Part shown: positions 34,008 through 41,088 of the stretch, piece by piece
Position numbering within the stretch: position 1 is the first letter of the stretch
Layout of the letters: each line of letters begins with the position of its first letter
Assembly: GCA_049515175.1 (NCBI GenBank)
Contig: JBEKUI010000006.1
Span: forward strand, 1 to 43,262
DNA from: JACQNR01 sp049515175
Lineage (GTDB): Bacteria; Acidobacteriota; Terriglobia; UBA7540
Length of the DNA: 43,262 nucleotides
Direction of reading: 5' to 3'
Translations under genes and position numbers: made by a program
The notes under the pieces: model-generated
What the model was told of the DNA's origin: nothing
What the model saw: the letters and a program-made list of their open reading frames with translations, nothing else
The model's database searches: none

Positions 34008-35390
34008 ATGGCTGATACTCCGCCGCACAAAAGCCATCTGTCGTTGGAAGGGCTGCACGGTACAGTCGCCGTACCGCCGCAGCAAGCCAGTTCCTGGCAG
34101 CACTGGCGGGCGTTCGTCGGGCCGGCAATTCTCATCAGCGTTGGTTACATGGACCCGGGCAACTGGGGCACGGACTTAGCCGGTGGCGCGCAGTTCAAGT
34201 ACGGTCTTCTCTGGGTTGTCGGCCTCGCCAGTCTGATGGCGATCTTCCTCCAGGTGATCGCGGCCCGCTTGGGCGTGGTCACCGGCAAGGACCTGGCCCA
34301 ATGCATGCGCGACTGGTATCCGAAGTGGAGCCGCTGGCCCAACTGGGTCGCCATGGAAATCGCTATCGGTATGACCGACCTGGCCGAGTCTCTGGGTAGC
34401 GCCGTTGCCCTCAACCTGCTGTTCCACATCCCAATGACTTGGGCGATCATCATCACCGCCTTCGACGTGCTGCTGCTGCTGGGCTTGCAAGGACTGGGTA
34501 TGCGCATGATCGAGGCGGTGGTTTCAATCTTCGTGTTGACCATCGCGGTCTGTTACGGCATCGAGATCTTCGGGCTTTCCCAGACTCAGCCCAGCTTCGT
34601 GGAAATGGGACACGCCCTTTTCGTGCCGGGTTTACGCCAGTCCGGAATGCTCTTTGTGGCCATCGGCATGATCGGGGCCACGGTCATGCCGCACAACCTC
34701 TTCCTCCATTCGGCACTGGTGCAGTCGCGGCAGTTGCGGAAGGACGAGCCCTCCGTGCGCAACGCCATCCGCTTTAACACGATTGACTCCACATTCGCCC
34801 TAACTATCGCGTTTTTCGTCAATGCCGCGATCCTGGTGCTGGCAGCCGTGGTTTTCTACGGCAAAGACAGCGTGACTGTGGCCACCGGCCAGGTCGTGCA
34901 CTTCAGCCCCAACAGCGACTGGATTCGCGTCGCGTATCTGACGCTCGCGCCACTCCTGGGCACGGCTGGCGCGAGCACGCTGTTCGCCCTGGCGTTGCTG
35001 GCCAGCGGACAAAGCAGCACGATCACCGGCACGATCGCCGGCCAAGTAGTGATGGAAGGGTTCATGCACTGGCGCATCCGCCCATGGTTGCGGCGGTTGA
35101 CCACCCGGACCCTCGCCGTCCTGCCAGCGATCCTGATCATCAGTGTCCGCGGCAATGGCAGTGTGACCGATCTGGTCAACCTCAGCCAGGTTGTGTTATG
35201 CATACAATTACCCTTTGCCCTGTTCCCACTGCTGCACTTCACCAGTTCGCGCAAGCGGATGGGAAAGTGGCGGAACGGCTGGTTTCTGTTGATCACCGGG
35301 TGGGGAAGCGCTCTACTGATCACGGCCATGGACATCTACAGTTTGCCCGATGCGCTGAAGGAAGCCTGGGCTATCGTTGTGGGCCACTGA
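34008..35390 (+). CDS. mntH: NRAMP family divalent metal transporter (Mn/Fe)
   Basis: A 460-residue proton-coupled metal importer with eleven or so membrane segments. The two metal-binding unwound helices are intact: VGYMDPGNWGTDLAGG in TM1 (Asp49, Asn52) and GATVMPHNLFLHSALVQSR in TM6 (Ala223, Met226). LASGQSSTITGTIAGQVVMEGF is the conserved later block. The cytoplasmic tail is short (EAWAIVVGH). It starts 27 bases after ftcD on the same strand. Directly downstream lie a fragment of a universal stress protein gene, an IS110-like fragment and the tail of a second NRAMP gene, so this is the surviving copy of a duplicated mntH-usp unit. Confidence 0.93.
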   Translation: MADTPPHKSHLSLEGLHGTVAVPPQQASSWQHWRAFVGPAILISVGYMDPGNWGTDLAGGAQFKYGLLWVVGLASLMAIFLQVIAARLGVVTGKDLAQCMRDWYPKWSRWPNWVAMEIAIGMTDLAESLGSAVALNLLFHIPMTWAIIITAFDVLLLLGLQGLGMRMIEAVVSIFVLTIAVCYGIEIFGLSQTQPSFVEMGHALFVPGLRQSGMLFVAIGMIGATVMPHNLFLHSALVQSRQLRKDEPSVRNAIRFNTIDSTFALTIAFFVNAAILVLAAVVFYGKDSVTVATGQVVHFSPNSDWIRVAYLTLAPLLGTAGASTLFALALLASGQSSTITGTIAGQVVMEGFMHWRIRPWLRRLTTRTLAVLPAILIISVRGNGSVTDLVNLSQVVLCIQLPFALFPLLHFTSSRKRMGKWRNGWFLLITGWGSALLITAMDIYSLPDALKEAWAIVVGH

Positions 35391-35410
35391 AAAAGGAACG
35401 GATCGCCAGG

Positions 35411-35452
35411 TGTAACAAGATTTTGGCGACTCTGGATGCGACGTCCACTTAG
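35411..35452 (+). pseudogene. universal stress protein gene remnant (5' end only)
   Basis: The frame CNKILATLDATST then stop resembles the first dozen residues of universal stress proteins and the start of the intact usp gene at 35705 (MFKKILVALDRSKAD). AAAGGAA lies shortly upstream, in the position of a ribosome binding site. The start codon itself seems damaged (GTGTAACAAG could derive from GTG-TNN-AAC-AAG by a small deletion). The match ends where an IS110-like fragment begins. The match is short, so confidence is moderate. Confidence 0.5.
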
Positions 35453-35541
35453 AACAATCGGCTGTAAAGGCGAATGGCCAGCTTGCGCGCCACGGCCACC
35501 TTGGCCGAGGCCGCGCCTTTGCGAAACGCCAAGCGGCGATA
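35449..35541 (-). pseudogene. IS110-family transposase remnant (C-terminal 30 codons)
   Basis: On the minus strand the frame reads YRRLAFRKGAASAKVAVARKLAIRLYSRLF and stops at 35449. The ARKLA-x-RLYWMLR-like ending is what I know from the C-termini of one branch of IS110-family transposases. The upstream part of the frame beyond about 35541 is the reverse of the NRAMP fragment and has no transposase similarity. It is therefore a truncated leftover, wedged between the usp and mntH remnants. Confidence 0.55.
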
Positions 35542-35542
35542 A

Positions 35543-35692
35543 GTGCTCGTACTCTTCACAAGCGATCGTTCCAAGATGGGTGAGTTCGTCAACCCCGGCT
35601 GGGTCAAGGGCCTGGTCTGGATCGTGACGGCCATCATTGCCGGCTTGAACGCTTATCTTCTGATCCAGACCTTCGCGGGCTGGGTCGCCTGA
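35543..35692 (+). pseudogene. second NRAMP gene remnant (last 49 codons)
   Basis: The frame VLVLFTSDRSKMGEFVNPGW to IQTFAGWVA and stop at 35690-35692 matches the NRAMP C-terminus; FTSDRxKMGxFxNP followed by a last membrane helix is a common ending. It aligns with FTSSRKRMGKWRNGWF near the end of the intact transporter but is clearly diverged, so it belonged to a different paralogue. A stop codon lies directly upstream and no other part of the gene remains. It ends 12 bases before the intact usp gene, suggesting an original mntH2-usp2 unit. Confidence 0.8.
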
Positions 35693-35704
35693 CAGGGGTC
35701 GACT

Positions 35705-36133
35705 ATGTTTAAGAAGATTCTCGTCGCACTCGATCGCAGCAAGGCCGATGACGCCCTGCTGCCCCATGTCAAAGTGCTGGCGCACATGGCCGGCGCGCAG
35801 ATTCTGTTGCTCCACGTCTCCACCGGTTGGGTGGCGCGCTGGCAAAGGGACTTGAATCTCCTGGATTCGCCGGAGATCAAGGAGGATCGTGAATACCTGC
35901 AAAGCGTGGAAAAGATTCTGCGCGAGGAAGGCTTCGCCGTCTCCGGCCGGCACGCGGCGGGAGAACCGGCGGATGAGATCCTGCGTATCGGCCGCGAAGA
36001 GCAATGCGATTTGATCGCTATGACCACGCACGGTCACCGCTTGCTCGCCGACCTCATTCACGGGACGACCATCACGAAAGTCCGCCACGAAGCCGAGATT
36101 CCCATCTTCCTCGTGAGGGCCCCACGCGAGTAG
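35705..36133 (+). CDS. universal stress protein (UspA family)
   Basis: A 142-residue single-domain UspA protein starting FKKILVALDRSKADDALLPH, with ILLLHVSTGW and DLIAMTTHGHRLLADLIHGT. The ATP-binding consensus G-x2-G-x9-G-S/T is imperfect: the second glycine is Leu (GHRLLADLIHGTT), so nucleotide binding is uncertain. AGGGG lies 7 bases before the ATG. In several bacteria USP domains are fused to, or encoded after, NRAMP transporters, and here the gene follows the remnant of one by 12 bases. It may modulate metal uptake under stress (inference). Confidence 0.85.
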   Translation: MFKKILVALDRSKADDALLPHVKVLAHMAGAQILLLHVSTGWVARWQRDLNLLDSPEIKEDREYLQSVEKILREEGFAVSGRHAAGEPADEILRIGREEQCDLIAMTTHGHRLLADLIHGTTITKVRHEAEIPIFLVRAPRE

Positions 36134-36241
36134 CTTTCTGCCCTCCCCTCCGGGGACGGAATATCGACCCGCGAGCTCGCCCAAACCTGAGCTGCAAGGG
36201 TGAACCTGCGCTCCTACCGGGATGACCCGCGCGCCTTTCGC

Positions 36242-38563
36242 CTAGAAACGAAGCAGATAAGAAAACTTGACGAAGAACTGCCGGGCGTCGTGGGTGAAGT
36301 AGGGCGTGCGAAGGATTTGCTCGCCCATGGTGGTGGGAAACAGGTCGAGGTTCTGCAGGTTGCCGTTGTAGCCGACGTAGAGGGCGGTCCAGGGGTTTAT
36401 GAGGTACGTGAAAAGGAAGTCGGCATTAAAGTTTTTGGTGGTTTCGAGAGATGTGAACTGCGGATTGGCCAGCACGGTGCTGTATTGGAAGATGGTGCGG
36501 AAGGAAAATTCCCGGTTGAACTGCCAATTCCACTTGGAGCGGATGATGTGGTTGTTGTAGATGCTGATGCCCTGCTCGCGGTTGCTGAGGATTTCATAGA
36601 TGTAAGAGTTCTGTACGCGCAGGGGCTTGATGGGCAGCAGGGTGAACGTGGCGCCGCCGCGGGTCAAAGTGGCCAGGAAAGGTTCCTGCCCGCTGGGCGG
36701 AACATAATTGATGATGCTGCCGTGCGTGTACTGGCCACTGAGGCCGAAGCGCGGGTCCACCGCGGTTTCAAAGTAGATCCCGGTGCGGTGATGGGAATAA
36801 GTCGTATTCTGCGTGAGGGCAGAGAAGTCCTTGGGGCGCAACATCTCCTGGTCCGAGATGTAGTAGGTTTCGATCAAAGTGGCTCCGGCCAATTCCCAGC
36901 TCAATCCCAAGTCGCTGTACATGTCGAGGCGGTTGCCCTGGTGGTCCCAAATGGGATTGATGAAGATGTTGGGGCCCCAGGAGATGAGTCGGCGGCCTTC
37001 CGGCCGGAAGCGGTAAGTGGCGAACTCGCCGACACCGCGCATATCGGGACGTAGGGGCGGGCGAAAGAAATTGCGCCCGCCGTTCATCGGCCTCTCGACC
37101 GAGCTTTCTGCGAGAAAGCCGGTCTGGCTGTCAAATCCCGGGCTGCGGTCGTTGTAGTCGAGGTCCATGTAGAACTGGCGGCCGTCGCGTCGCAGGCGCG
37201 CCTTGTAGGCGGGGCCGGCCATGGTAGTGCCGTCGGGGAGGACGGAGGAGCTGGCGATCCCCTGTCCGGTGAGCAGCCAGTTTCCGCTTAGCTTGAAGCG
37301 GGCGTCGATCCCGCCCACCCGGTTGAATCCGCCGTTCAATTCCCAGTCAGCGAAGATGGCGCCCACCGAGGACTGGCGGAAGAGGTCGCGATTGACGCGC
37401 ACGATGCCGATTCCCGCCCGTTTGCCAGCGAGCGGGTCTGTGGGCGGGACGGCTTTTCCAGGGGCCTCGTCATCGGAGAGCAGGGCGCCGACAGCCCACG
37501 GGCCTCGTTTGCCGGTGAGGCGGATCCCGAACTGCGGATCGGCGATCCGCCGCGTAAAGTAGAGGTTAATGGGTGTGCTGAAATAACTGGGGTTTTCCAG
37601 GAAGAAGGGCCGCTTCTCCGGAAAGTAGACCTCGAAGCGGCGATTGATGGTTACCTGCGGCTCGTCGGACTCCACCTGACTGAAATCCGGATTGACGGTC
37701 GCATCCAGCGCGAAGCTGTCCTTCAGGACGAACTTGGCGTCCAGGCCGGCGTTGGGCTCGGCGTTGTTCGTGACGAAGTGCGGGTTAGCCGGGTCACGCG
37801 TGTCAAGCGCCCGGTAAGAGCGGAAGAATCCGTAGGGAATGAACAGCATGTTGCGACTGTGGCTGATGTCCTTGAGCCCTTTGAGCGTCGCGCCCTGGTT
37901 CAGGCGGCCCTCGATGCGGGTGGTAACGTGCGGCCAGGTGGCGGATTCGTTGGTGCGTGGAATCCAGCGAATCAGGACGATCCCCCAGTTCTGCTCGGAG
38001 ACGGTGGGAAAGCGCAGGCTGCGAAACGGCACGGCCACCCAGACCACAAACCCGCGGTCCGTCAGCTTGCCCCGCGAATGCCAAACGGTGTCCCAAGAAC
38101 GATCGTATTGGAGAGGCTGGCCTTCCGTCCACGTCCCGTCCATCTGGAAGCCCAGCGCATTGACGGTGAAGACGAAGGCGCGGCGGTGGTCGTGATAAGT
38201 GTCGAGAAAAAGGTCCAGGCGCTCGTCGCCGTAGAGGTCGTCGCGAATCGTCTTGTGCGCCCGCATCTTGTGCGGCTCCGAGTCGAAGGCCACAAAGATG
38301 CAGCAAAAGTTTTGGTCGTCGTATCCCAGGTAAGCTTCGGTGCGCTGCGTGGAGGGCGCGCCGTCTGAGGGCAGCCGCTGGATGAAATTCTCAGCCTTGG
38401 CGAGCCGGCCCTGCCACTCAGGGCTGGGCTTCATCTCAAGAAAATCTTCGAGCCTCGGAGGGTGGTCAACTCGGGGGACGGTGATTTCTACTTCGGGGGC
38501 GGCCGCCAGTGGCAATCGCCCCAAGAGAGCGAGAAATACGCCCAGCGGGAACAATCTCCGCAT
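36242..38563 (-). CDS. DUF5916 outer-membrane protein with N-terminal CBM9-like domain
   Basis: About 773 residues from ATG 38563 (MRRLFPLGVFLALLGRLPLAAA, a signal peptide); an ATG 36 bases upstream is possible. Residues about 30-210 form a carbohydrate-binding-module-9-like domain (EAYLGYDDQNFCCIFVAFDS, RLDLFLDTYHDHRRAFVFTVNALG as landmarks). The rest is a DUF5916 beta-barrel: AKFVLKDSFALDATVNPDFSQVESD, FPEKRPFFLENPSYF and alternating aromatic strands, ending in FSYLLRF with the terminal Phe expected for outer-membrane barrels. Function is unknown, possibly glycan or hydrophobic substrate uptake. It is convergent with usp. Confidence 0.87.
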   Translation of the reverse strand: MRRLFPLGVFLALLGRLPLAAAPEVEITVPRVDHPPRLEDFLEMKPSPEWQGRLAKAENFIQRLPSDGAPSTQRTEAYLGYDDQNFCCIFVAFDSEPHKMRAHKTIRDDLYGDERLDLFLDTYHDHRRAFVFTVNALGFQMDGTWTEGQPLQYDRSWDTVWHSRGKLTDRGFVVWVAVPFRSLRFPTVSEQNWGIVLIRWIPRTNESATWPHVTTRIEGRLNQGATLKGLKDISHSRNMLFIPYGFFRSYRALDTRDPANPHFVTNNAEPNAGLDAKFVLKDSFALDATVNPDFSQVESDEPQVTINRRFEVYFPEKRPFFLENPSYFSTPINLYFTRRIADPQFGIRLTGKRGPWAVGALLSDDEAPGKAVPPTDPLAGKRAGIGIVRVNRDLFRQSSVGAIFADWELNGGFNRVGGIDARFKLSGNWLLTGQGIASSSVLPDGTTMAGPAYKARLRRDGRQFYMDLDYNDRSPGFDSQTGFLAESSVERPMNGGRNFFRPPLRPDMRGVGEFATYRFRPEGRRLISWGPNIFINPIWDHQGNRLDMYSDLGLSWELAGATLIETYYISDQEMLRPKDFSALTQNTTYSHHRTGIYFETAVDPRFGLSGQYTHGSIINYVPPSGQEPFLATLTRGGATFTLLPIKPLRVQNSYIYEILSNREQGISIYNNHIIRSKWNWQFNREFSFRTIFQYSTVLANPQFTSLETTKNFNADFLFTYLINPWTALYVGYNGNLQNLDLFPTTMGEQILRTPYFTHDARQFFVKFSYLLRF

Positions 38564-38763
38564 TGGAAGGTGCACGTTGCTTGTCTGGGATTCTTGCATT
38601 TCGAGGCAAGATGGCCGACAGGAGTCCTAGGGGCCGCTCGGACGATCTTGGATACTTTCCACCGCGCCACCGCGGGCGCGGCCGTTTAGCATAGCACGTC
38701 AAAGGCCCAATCGCCGGAGATGTTTCCGCCCGGAGGCCTCTGGCCGCGGCGACGAACCGGGAA

Positions 38764-38779
38764 GGGGAGCAAGCTCCCC
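38764..38779 (-). terminator. hairpin after the PLP enzyme gene
   Basis: GGGGAGC-AA-GCTCCCC is a perfect 7-bp inverted repeat 12 bases past the stop of the minus-strand PLP enzyme gene. Only a short TT follows on that strand, so it is at best a weak intrinsic terminator or an mRNA 3' stabiliser. Confidence 0.35.
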
Positions 38780-38791
38780 CCCGAGTCCCAC

Positions 38792-39931
38792 TCAGACTTT
38801 GGCCAGGGCCTGGTCGAGGTCGGCGAGAAGGTCTTCGACGTCCTCGATCCCCACCGAAATGCGAACCAGGCCATCGGTAATGCCGCTTCGGCGGCGGATT
38901 TCGGGAGGGACGCCGGCATGAGTCATCGTGGCGGGATGCGAGATGAGCGTCTCGACGCCCCCCAAGCTCTCCGCCAGCGAGCAGAGGCGAACCGATTTGA
39001 GGATCGCCTTGGCGTGTTCCAGCGATCCCGTTTCGAAGGCCAGCATTCCTCCAGAACCGCGCATTTGCTTTCTGGCGAGGTCGTACTGCGGATGGGAGGG
39101 AAGGCCGGGATAGAACACCCCCTGAACCTTGGGATGTTTGGCCAGAAACTGGGCAACGGCCAGCCCGTTCTGCTTGTGGCGTTCCATTCTGACGGCCAGG
39201 GTCTTGACACCGCGTAGGACCAACCAGCTATCGAACGGCCCCAAAATGGCTCCCGCGGCATTCTGTAGGAATTTCAGTCGTTTGGCGGTTGCCGGGTCAT
39301 TCAAAATCACCGCCCCGCCCACGCTGTCGCTGTGCCCATTCAGGTACTTCGTCGTGCTGTGAATGACGATGTCAGCGCCGAGCTCCAAAGGCTGCTGGAA
39401 ATAGGGGCTCATGAACGTGTTATCCGCTGCGAGTAGGGCTTGGTGACGGTGGGCCAGTTGCGCGGCTGCGGCGATATCGGTTATCTCCATGAGGGGATTC
39501 GAGGGTGTTTCAATATACAGCAGCCGGGTGGAGGGCTGGAAAGCTCTCTCAACCTCCTCGATCCACGAGGTGTCCGCGTAGGTGAAGGTGAGGCCGAAAT
39601 CCTTCAGGACGCGCTCAAACAAGCGATGCGTCCCACCATAGAGACTGTGGCCGGCCACAACGTGGTCGCCGGCTTTGAGGAGGGTCATCACGGCGTTGAT
39701 TGCGGCCATCCCGGAGGCGAAGGCGAATCCAAAACGGCCACGCTCGAGCGCGGCGAGGTTTTTTTCCAGAGCAGCCCGCGTGGGATTCGCCGTGCGAGCG
39801 TACTCGTAGCCCTTATGTTTGCCCAGCTCTTCGTGGACGAACGTGGAGGTCTGGTAAATCGGGACGATAATAGCCCCCGTCGCGGGGTCTGGTTCCTGCC
39901 CGATGTGAATCGCGTCGGTTGAAAATCCCAT
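38792..39931 (-). CDS. cystathionine gamma-synthase / gamma-lyase family PLP enzyme
   Basis: A 379-residue fold-type-I PLP enzyme of the Cys/Met metabolism family. Landmarks are PIYQTSTFVHEELGKHKGYEYARTANPTR (landmark), AFASGMAAINAV, VVAGHSLYGGTHRLF, ETPSNPLMEI, the cofactor Asp170 in LAADNTF, the PLP lysine Lys195 in HSTTKYLNGHSD and SLGGVETLISHPATMTHAG. It makes or breaks cystathionine (metB, metC or mccB roles); sequence alone does not decide which, so no symbol is given. AAGGAG lies 6 bases before ATG 39931. No SAM riboswitch was recognised in the upstream region. Confidence 0.9.
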   Translation of the reverse strand: MGFSTDAIHIGQEPDPATGAIIVPIYQTSTFVHEELGKHKGYEYARTANPTRAALEKNLAALERGRFGFAFASGMAAINAVMTLLKAGDHVVAGHSLYGGTHRLFERVLKDFGLTFTYADTSWIEEVERAFQPSTRLLYIETPSNPLMEITDIAAAAQLAHRHQALLAADNTFMSPYFQQPLELGADIVIHSTTKYLNGHSDSVGGAVILNDPATAKRLKFLQNAAGAILGPFDSWLVLRGVKTLAVRMERHKQNGLAVAQFLAKHPKVQGVFYPGLPSHPQYDLARKQMRGSGGMLAFETGSLEHAKAILKSVRLCSLAESLGGVETLISHPATMTHAGVPPEIRRRSGITDGLVRISVGIEDVEDLLADLDQALAKV

Positions 39932-40038
39932 GAGTTACTCCTTCGTCTTTCCGATCAAGTCGTGATTCCGCGTCCGTTTGCCCGAACTTTGCCCGCCAAG
40001 CCTTGCCGGCGCGTGACCGAATCTTAAAGAAGGTCTGC

Positions 40039-40068
40039 ACCTTAGCGGAGGTGAGGGCAGCACGTCAA
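40039..40068 (-). promoter_or_regulatory. candidate promoter of the PLP enzyme gene
   Basis: On the minus strand TTGACG (40068-40063) and TAAGGT (40044-40039) are 18 bases apart. The -35 is close to consensus and the -10 is poor. It would give a leader of about 100 bases. Confidence 0.3.
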
Positions 40069-40097
40069 CCCTGCCTCGCATCCAATTTGGGAAGAGA

Positions 40098-40127
40098 TTT
40101 AGAGACTGCCGTTCGCTTTGCTATAAT
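40098..40127 (+). promoter_or_regulatory. sigma-70-type promoter of the small secreted protein gene
   Basis: A perfect -10 TATAAT (40122-40127) is preceded by TGC, making an extended -10. TTTAGA at 40098-40103 serves as a -35 at 18-base spacing. Transcription would start near 40134, leaving about 25 bases of leader with the GGAGG ribosome binding site before ATG 40159. Confidence 0.55.
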
Positions 40128-40158
40128 CCTGGATGGACAAGACATCCCGGAGGGGGTC

Positions 40159-40572
40159 ATGCCATTGGAGATTCGCAGGAAGGGCCTGAGGTTGCTGGGC
40201 GTGTTGTTTTGTTGGGCCATTCTCGTAGCGGGACTGGCCATCGCCCGCCCAGCGCGCGCGGATTCGGCCGATCAAACCAACGTAATTATCGTGGTCAAGG
40301 AGGCCGAGACTGGTCAGCCCATTCCCAACGCGAAGCTGACCCTGCAATTCCGTGAGTCCGGGAATCCGATGAAACTCAAGCGGCGCAAGCAGTTGTCCTT
40401 CAGTTCGAAGACAAACCTTCAAGGCCGCTACAAGTTCGTGGGCGTGACGAAAGGAACGATTCGCCTCCTCGTCACTGCCGAGCGGCGCCAGTCCTTCGGA
40501 CAGGAACTCGAACTCGAACAGGACGACCAAGTTATCGAAGTGAAACTCCGCAAGCCACAGCCTCTCCTCTAA
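40159..40572 (+). CDS. small exported carboxypeptidase-regulatory-like (Ig-fold) protein
   Basis: A 137-residue protein. ATG 40159 follows GGAGGGGGTC, a strong ribosome binding site, so the longer open frame upstream is not used. A signal peptide spans residues 1-32 (LLGVLFCWAILVAGLAIARPARA). The mature part, from TNVIIVVKEAETGQPIPNAKLTLQF through TNLQGRYKFVGVTKGTIRLLV (landmarks), is one prealbumin-like beta sandwich of the CarboxypepD_reg type. Its C-terminal tail is charged (LELEQDDQVIEVKLRK). Such single-domain proteins are frequent in Acidobacteria. The role is unknown. A clear promoter lies upstream and a hairpin downstream. Confidence 0.75.
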   Translation: MPLEIRRKGLRLLGVLFCWAILVAGLAIARPARADSADQTNVIIVVKEAETGQPIPNAKLTLQFRESGNPMKLKRRKQLSFSSKTNLQGRYKFVGVTKGTIRLLVTAERRQSFGQELELEQDDQVIEVKLRKPQPLL

Positions 40573-40602
40573 ATTGTGTCCGCGTCCGACTTTCGCGTTC
40601 GT

Positions 40603-40632
40603 TCTCTGGGTGACTTGGAGTACACCCAGGGA
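40603..40632 (+). terminator. hairpin terminator candidate after the small secreted protein gene
   Basis: TCTCTGGGTG (40603-40612) pairs with CACCCAGGGA (40623-40632) over 10 bp with one T-G wobble, around a 10-base loop. It lies 30 bases after the stop codon. The T-run expected of an intrinsic terminator is missing. Confidence 0.35.
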
Positions 40633-41049
40633 CCACCGGAGAGCTCGACTGCGTTAGAGAATTCTAAGATATTAAATCCATGAGGCTTACCTCTGAATGG
40701 AGGCCGCTAAAGCGCCTGGCCCTCAAAGATGAAAATTCCTTCGCGGGAACATTACAGGAATGCTACAGAATGGTGCAAAGAGGAGGAAGCCGTTTAGAAA
40801 TTGTCGCTTACCTTCGCGCGGGCACGCTTTTTCCACAAACTTTTCAACAGACCTGTTGAAAAGCTTTTTCGCGTCTTAAGATTTGCCCGCACTATTGGAG
40901 CAAGTGTTGTTCCAGACGGTTGCCGCCAGAATCTTTTTTTGCGCGCGGATGGGCGGCGGTAGGCCGCTGAACAGCAATCCACTTCGCTTCAAGATTGCCT
41001 TCTTGTCGTCTTTCCCTTACCGAGGGACTTTCGCCTATCGGCAGGGAAG
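40633..41049. other. gene-free region upstream of uvrB
   Basis: No open frame here resembles a protein family. The stretch holds an A/T-rich patch (40654-40680) with the small inverted repeat TTAGA-GAAT-TCTAA (40654-40667). It also has a DnaA-box-like TTTTCCACA (40829-40837; consensus TTATCCACA) and a nested inverted repeat at 40818-40890. The combination is reminiscent of small origin-like or protein-binding regions, but one near-match box is weak evidence. Confidence 0.35.
40818..40890. repeat. nested inverted repeat
   Basis: The inner arms CTTTTCAACAG (40840-40850) and CTGTTGAAAAG (40853-40863) form a perfect 11-bp stem with almost no loop, followed by CTTTTT. The outer arms GCGGGCA (40818-40824) and TGCCCGC (40884-40890) are also perfect. 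The inner hairpin plus T-run could terminate transcription on the plus strand. The nested design also resembles a small non-autonomous element, though no target duplication was seen. Confidence 0.5.
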
Positions 41050-41067
41050 GGAAGTTATAATACTTCC
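41050..41067 (+). promoter_or_regulatory. uvrB promoter -10 inside an inverted repeat (candidate SOS operator)
   Basis: GGAAGT (41050-41055) and ACTTCC (41062-41067) flank a perfect -10 TATAAT (41056-41061), so the palindrome is centred on the core promoter, about 30 bases before the uvrB ATG. No good -35 is visible. uvrB is a classic SOS gene and LexA boxes differ between phyla, so this is a candidate repressor site. The site does not match the E. coli or Bacillus LexA consensus. Confidence 0.5.
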
Positions 41068-41088
41068 AGACATTCGGGCGAGACGCGT

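Noticed and set aside
39932..40158. SAM riboswitch before the Cys/Met PLP enzyme gene
   Set aside because: I looked for the SAM-I and SAM-II core sequences in this leader and did not see them; only a weak promoter is supported.
14305..40890. The many hairpins as a CRISPR array or direct-repeat system
   Set aside because: They differ in sequence and are kilobases apart; there is no regular repeat-spacer pattern and no cas gene.
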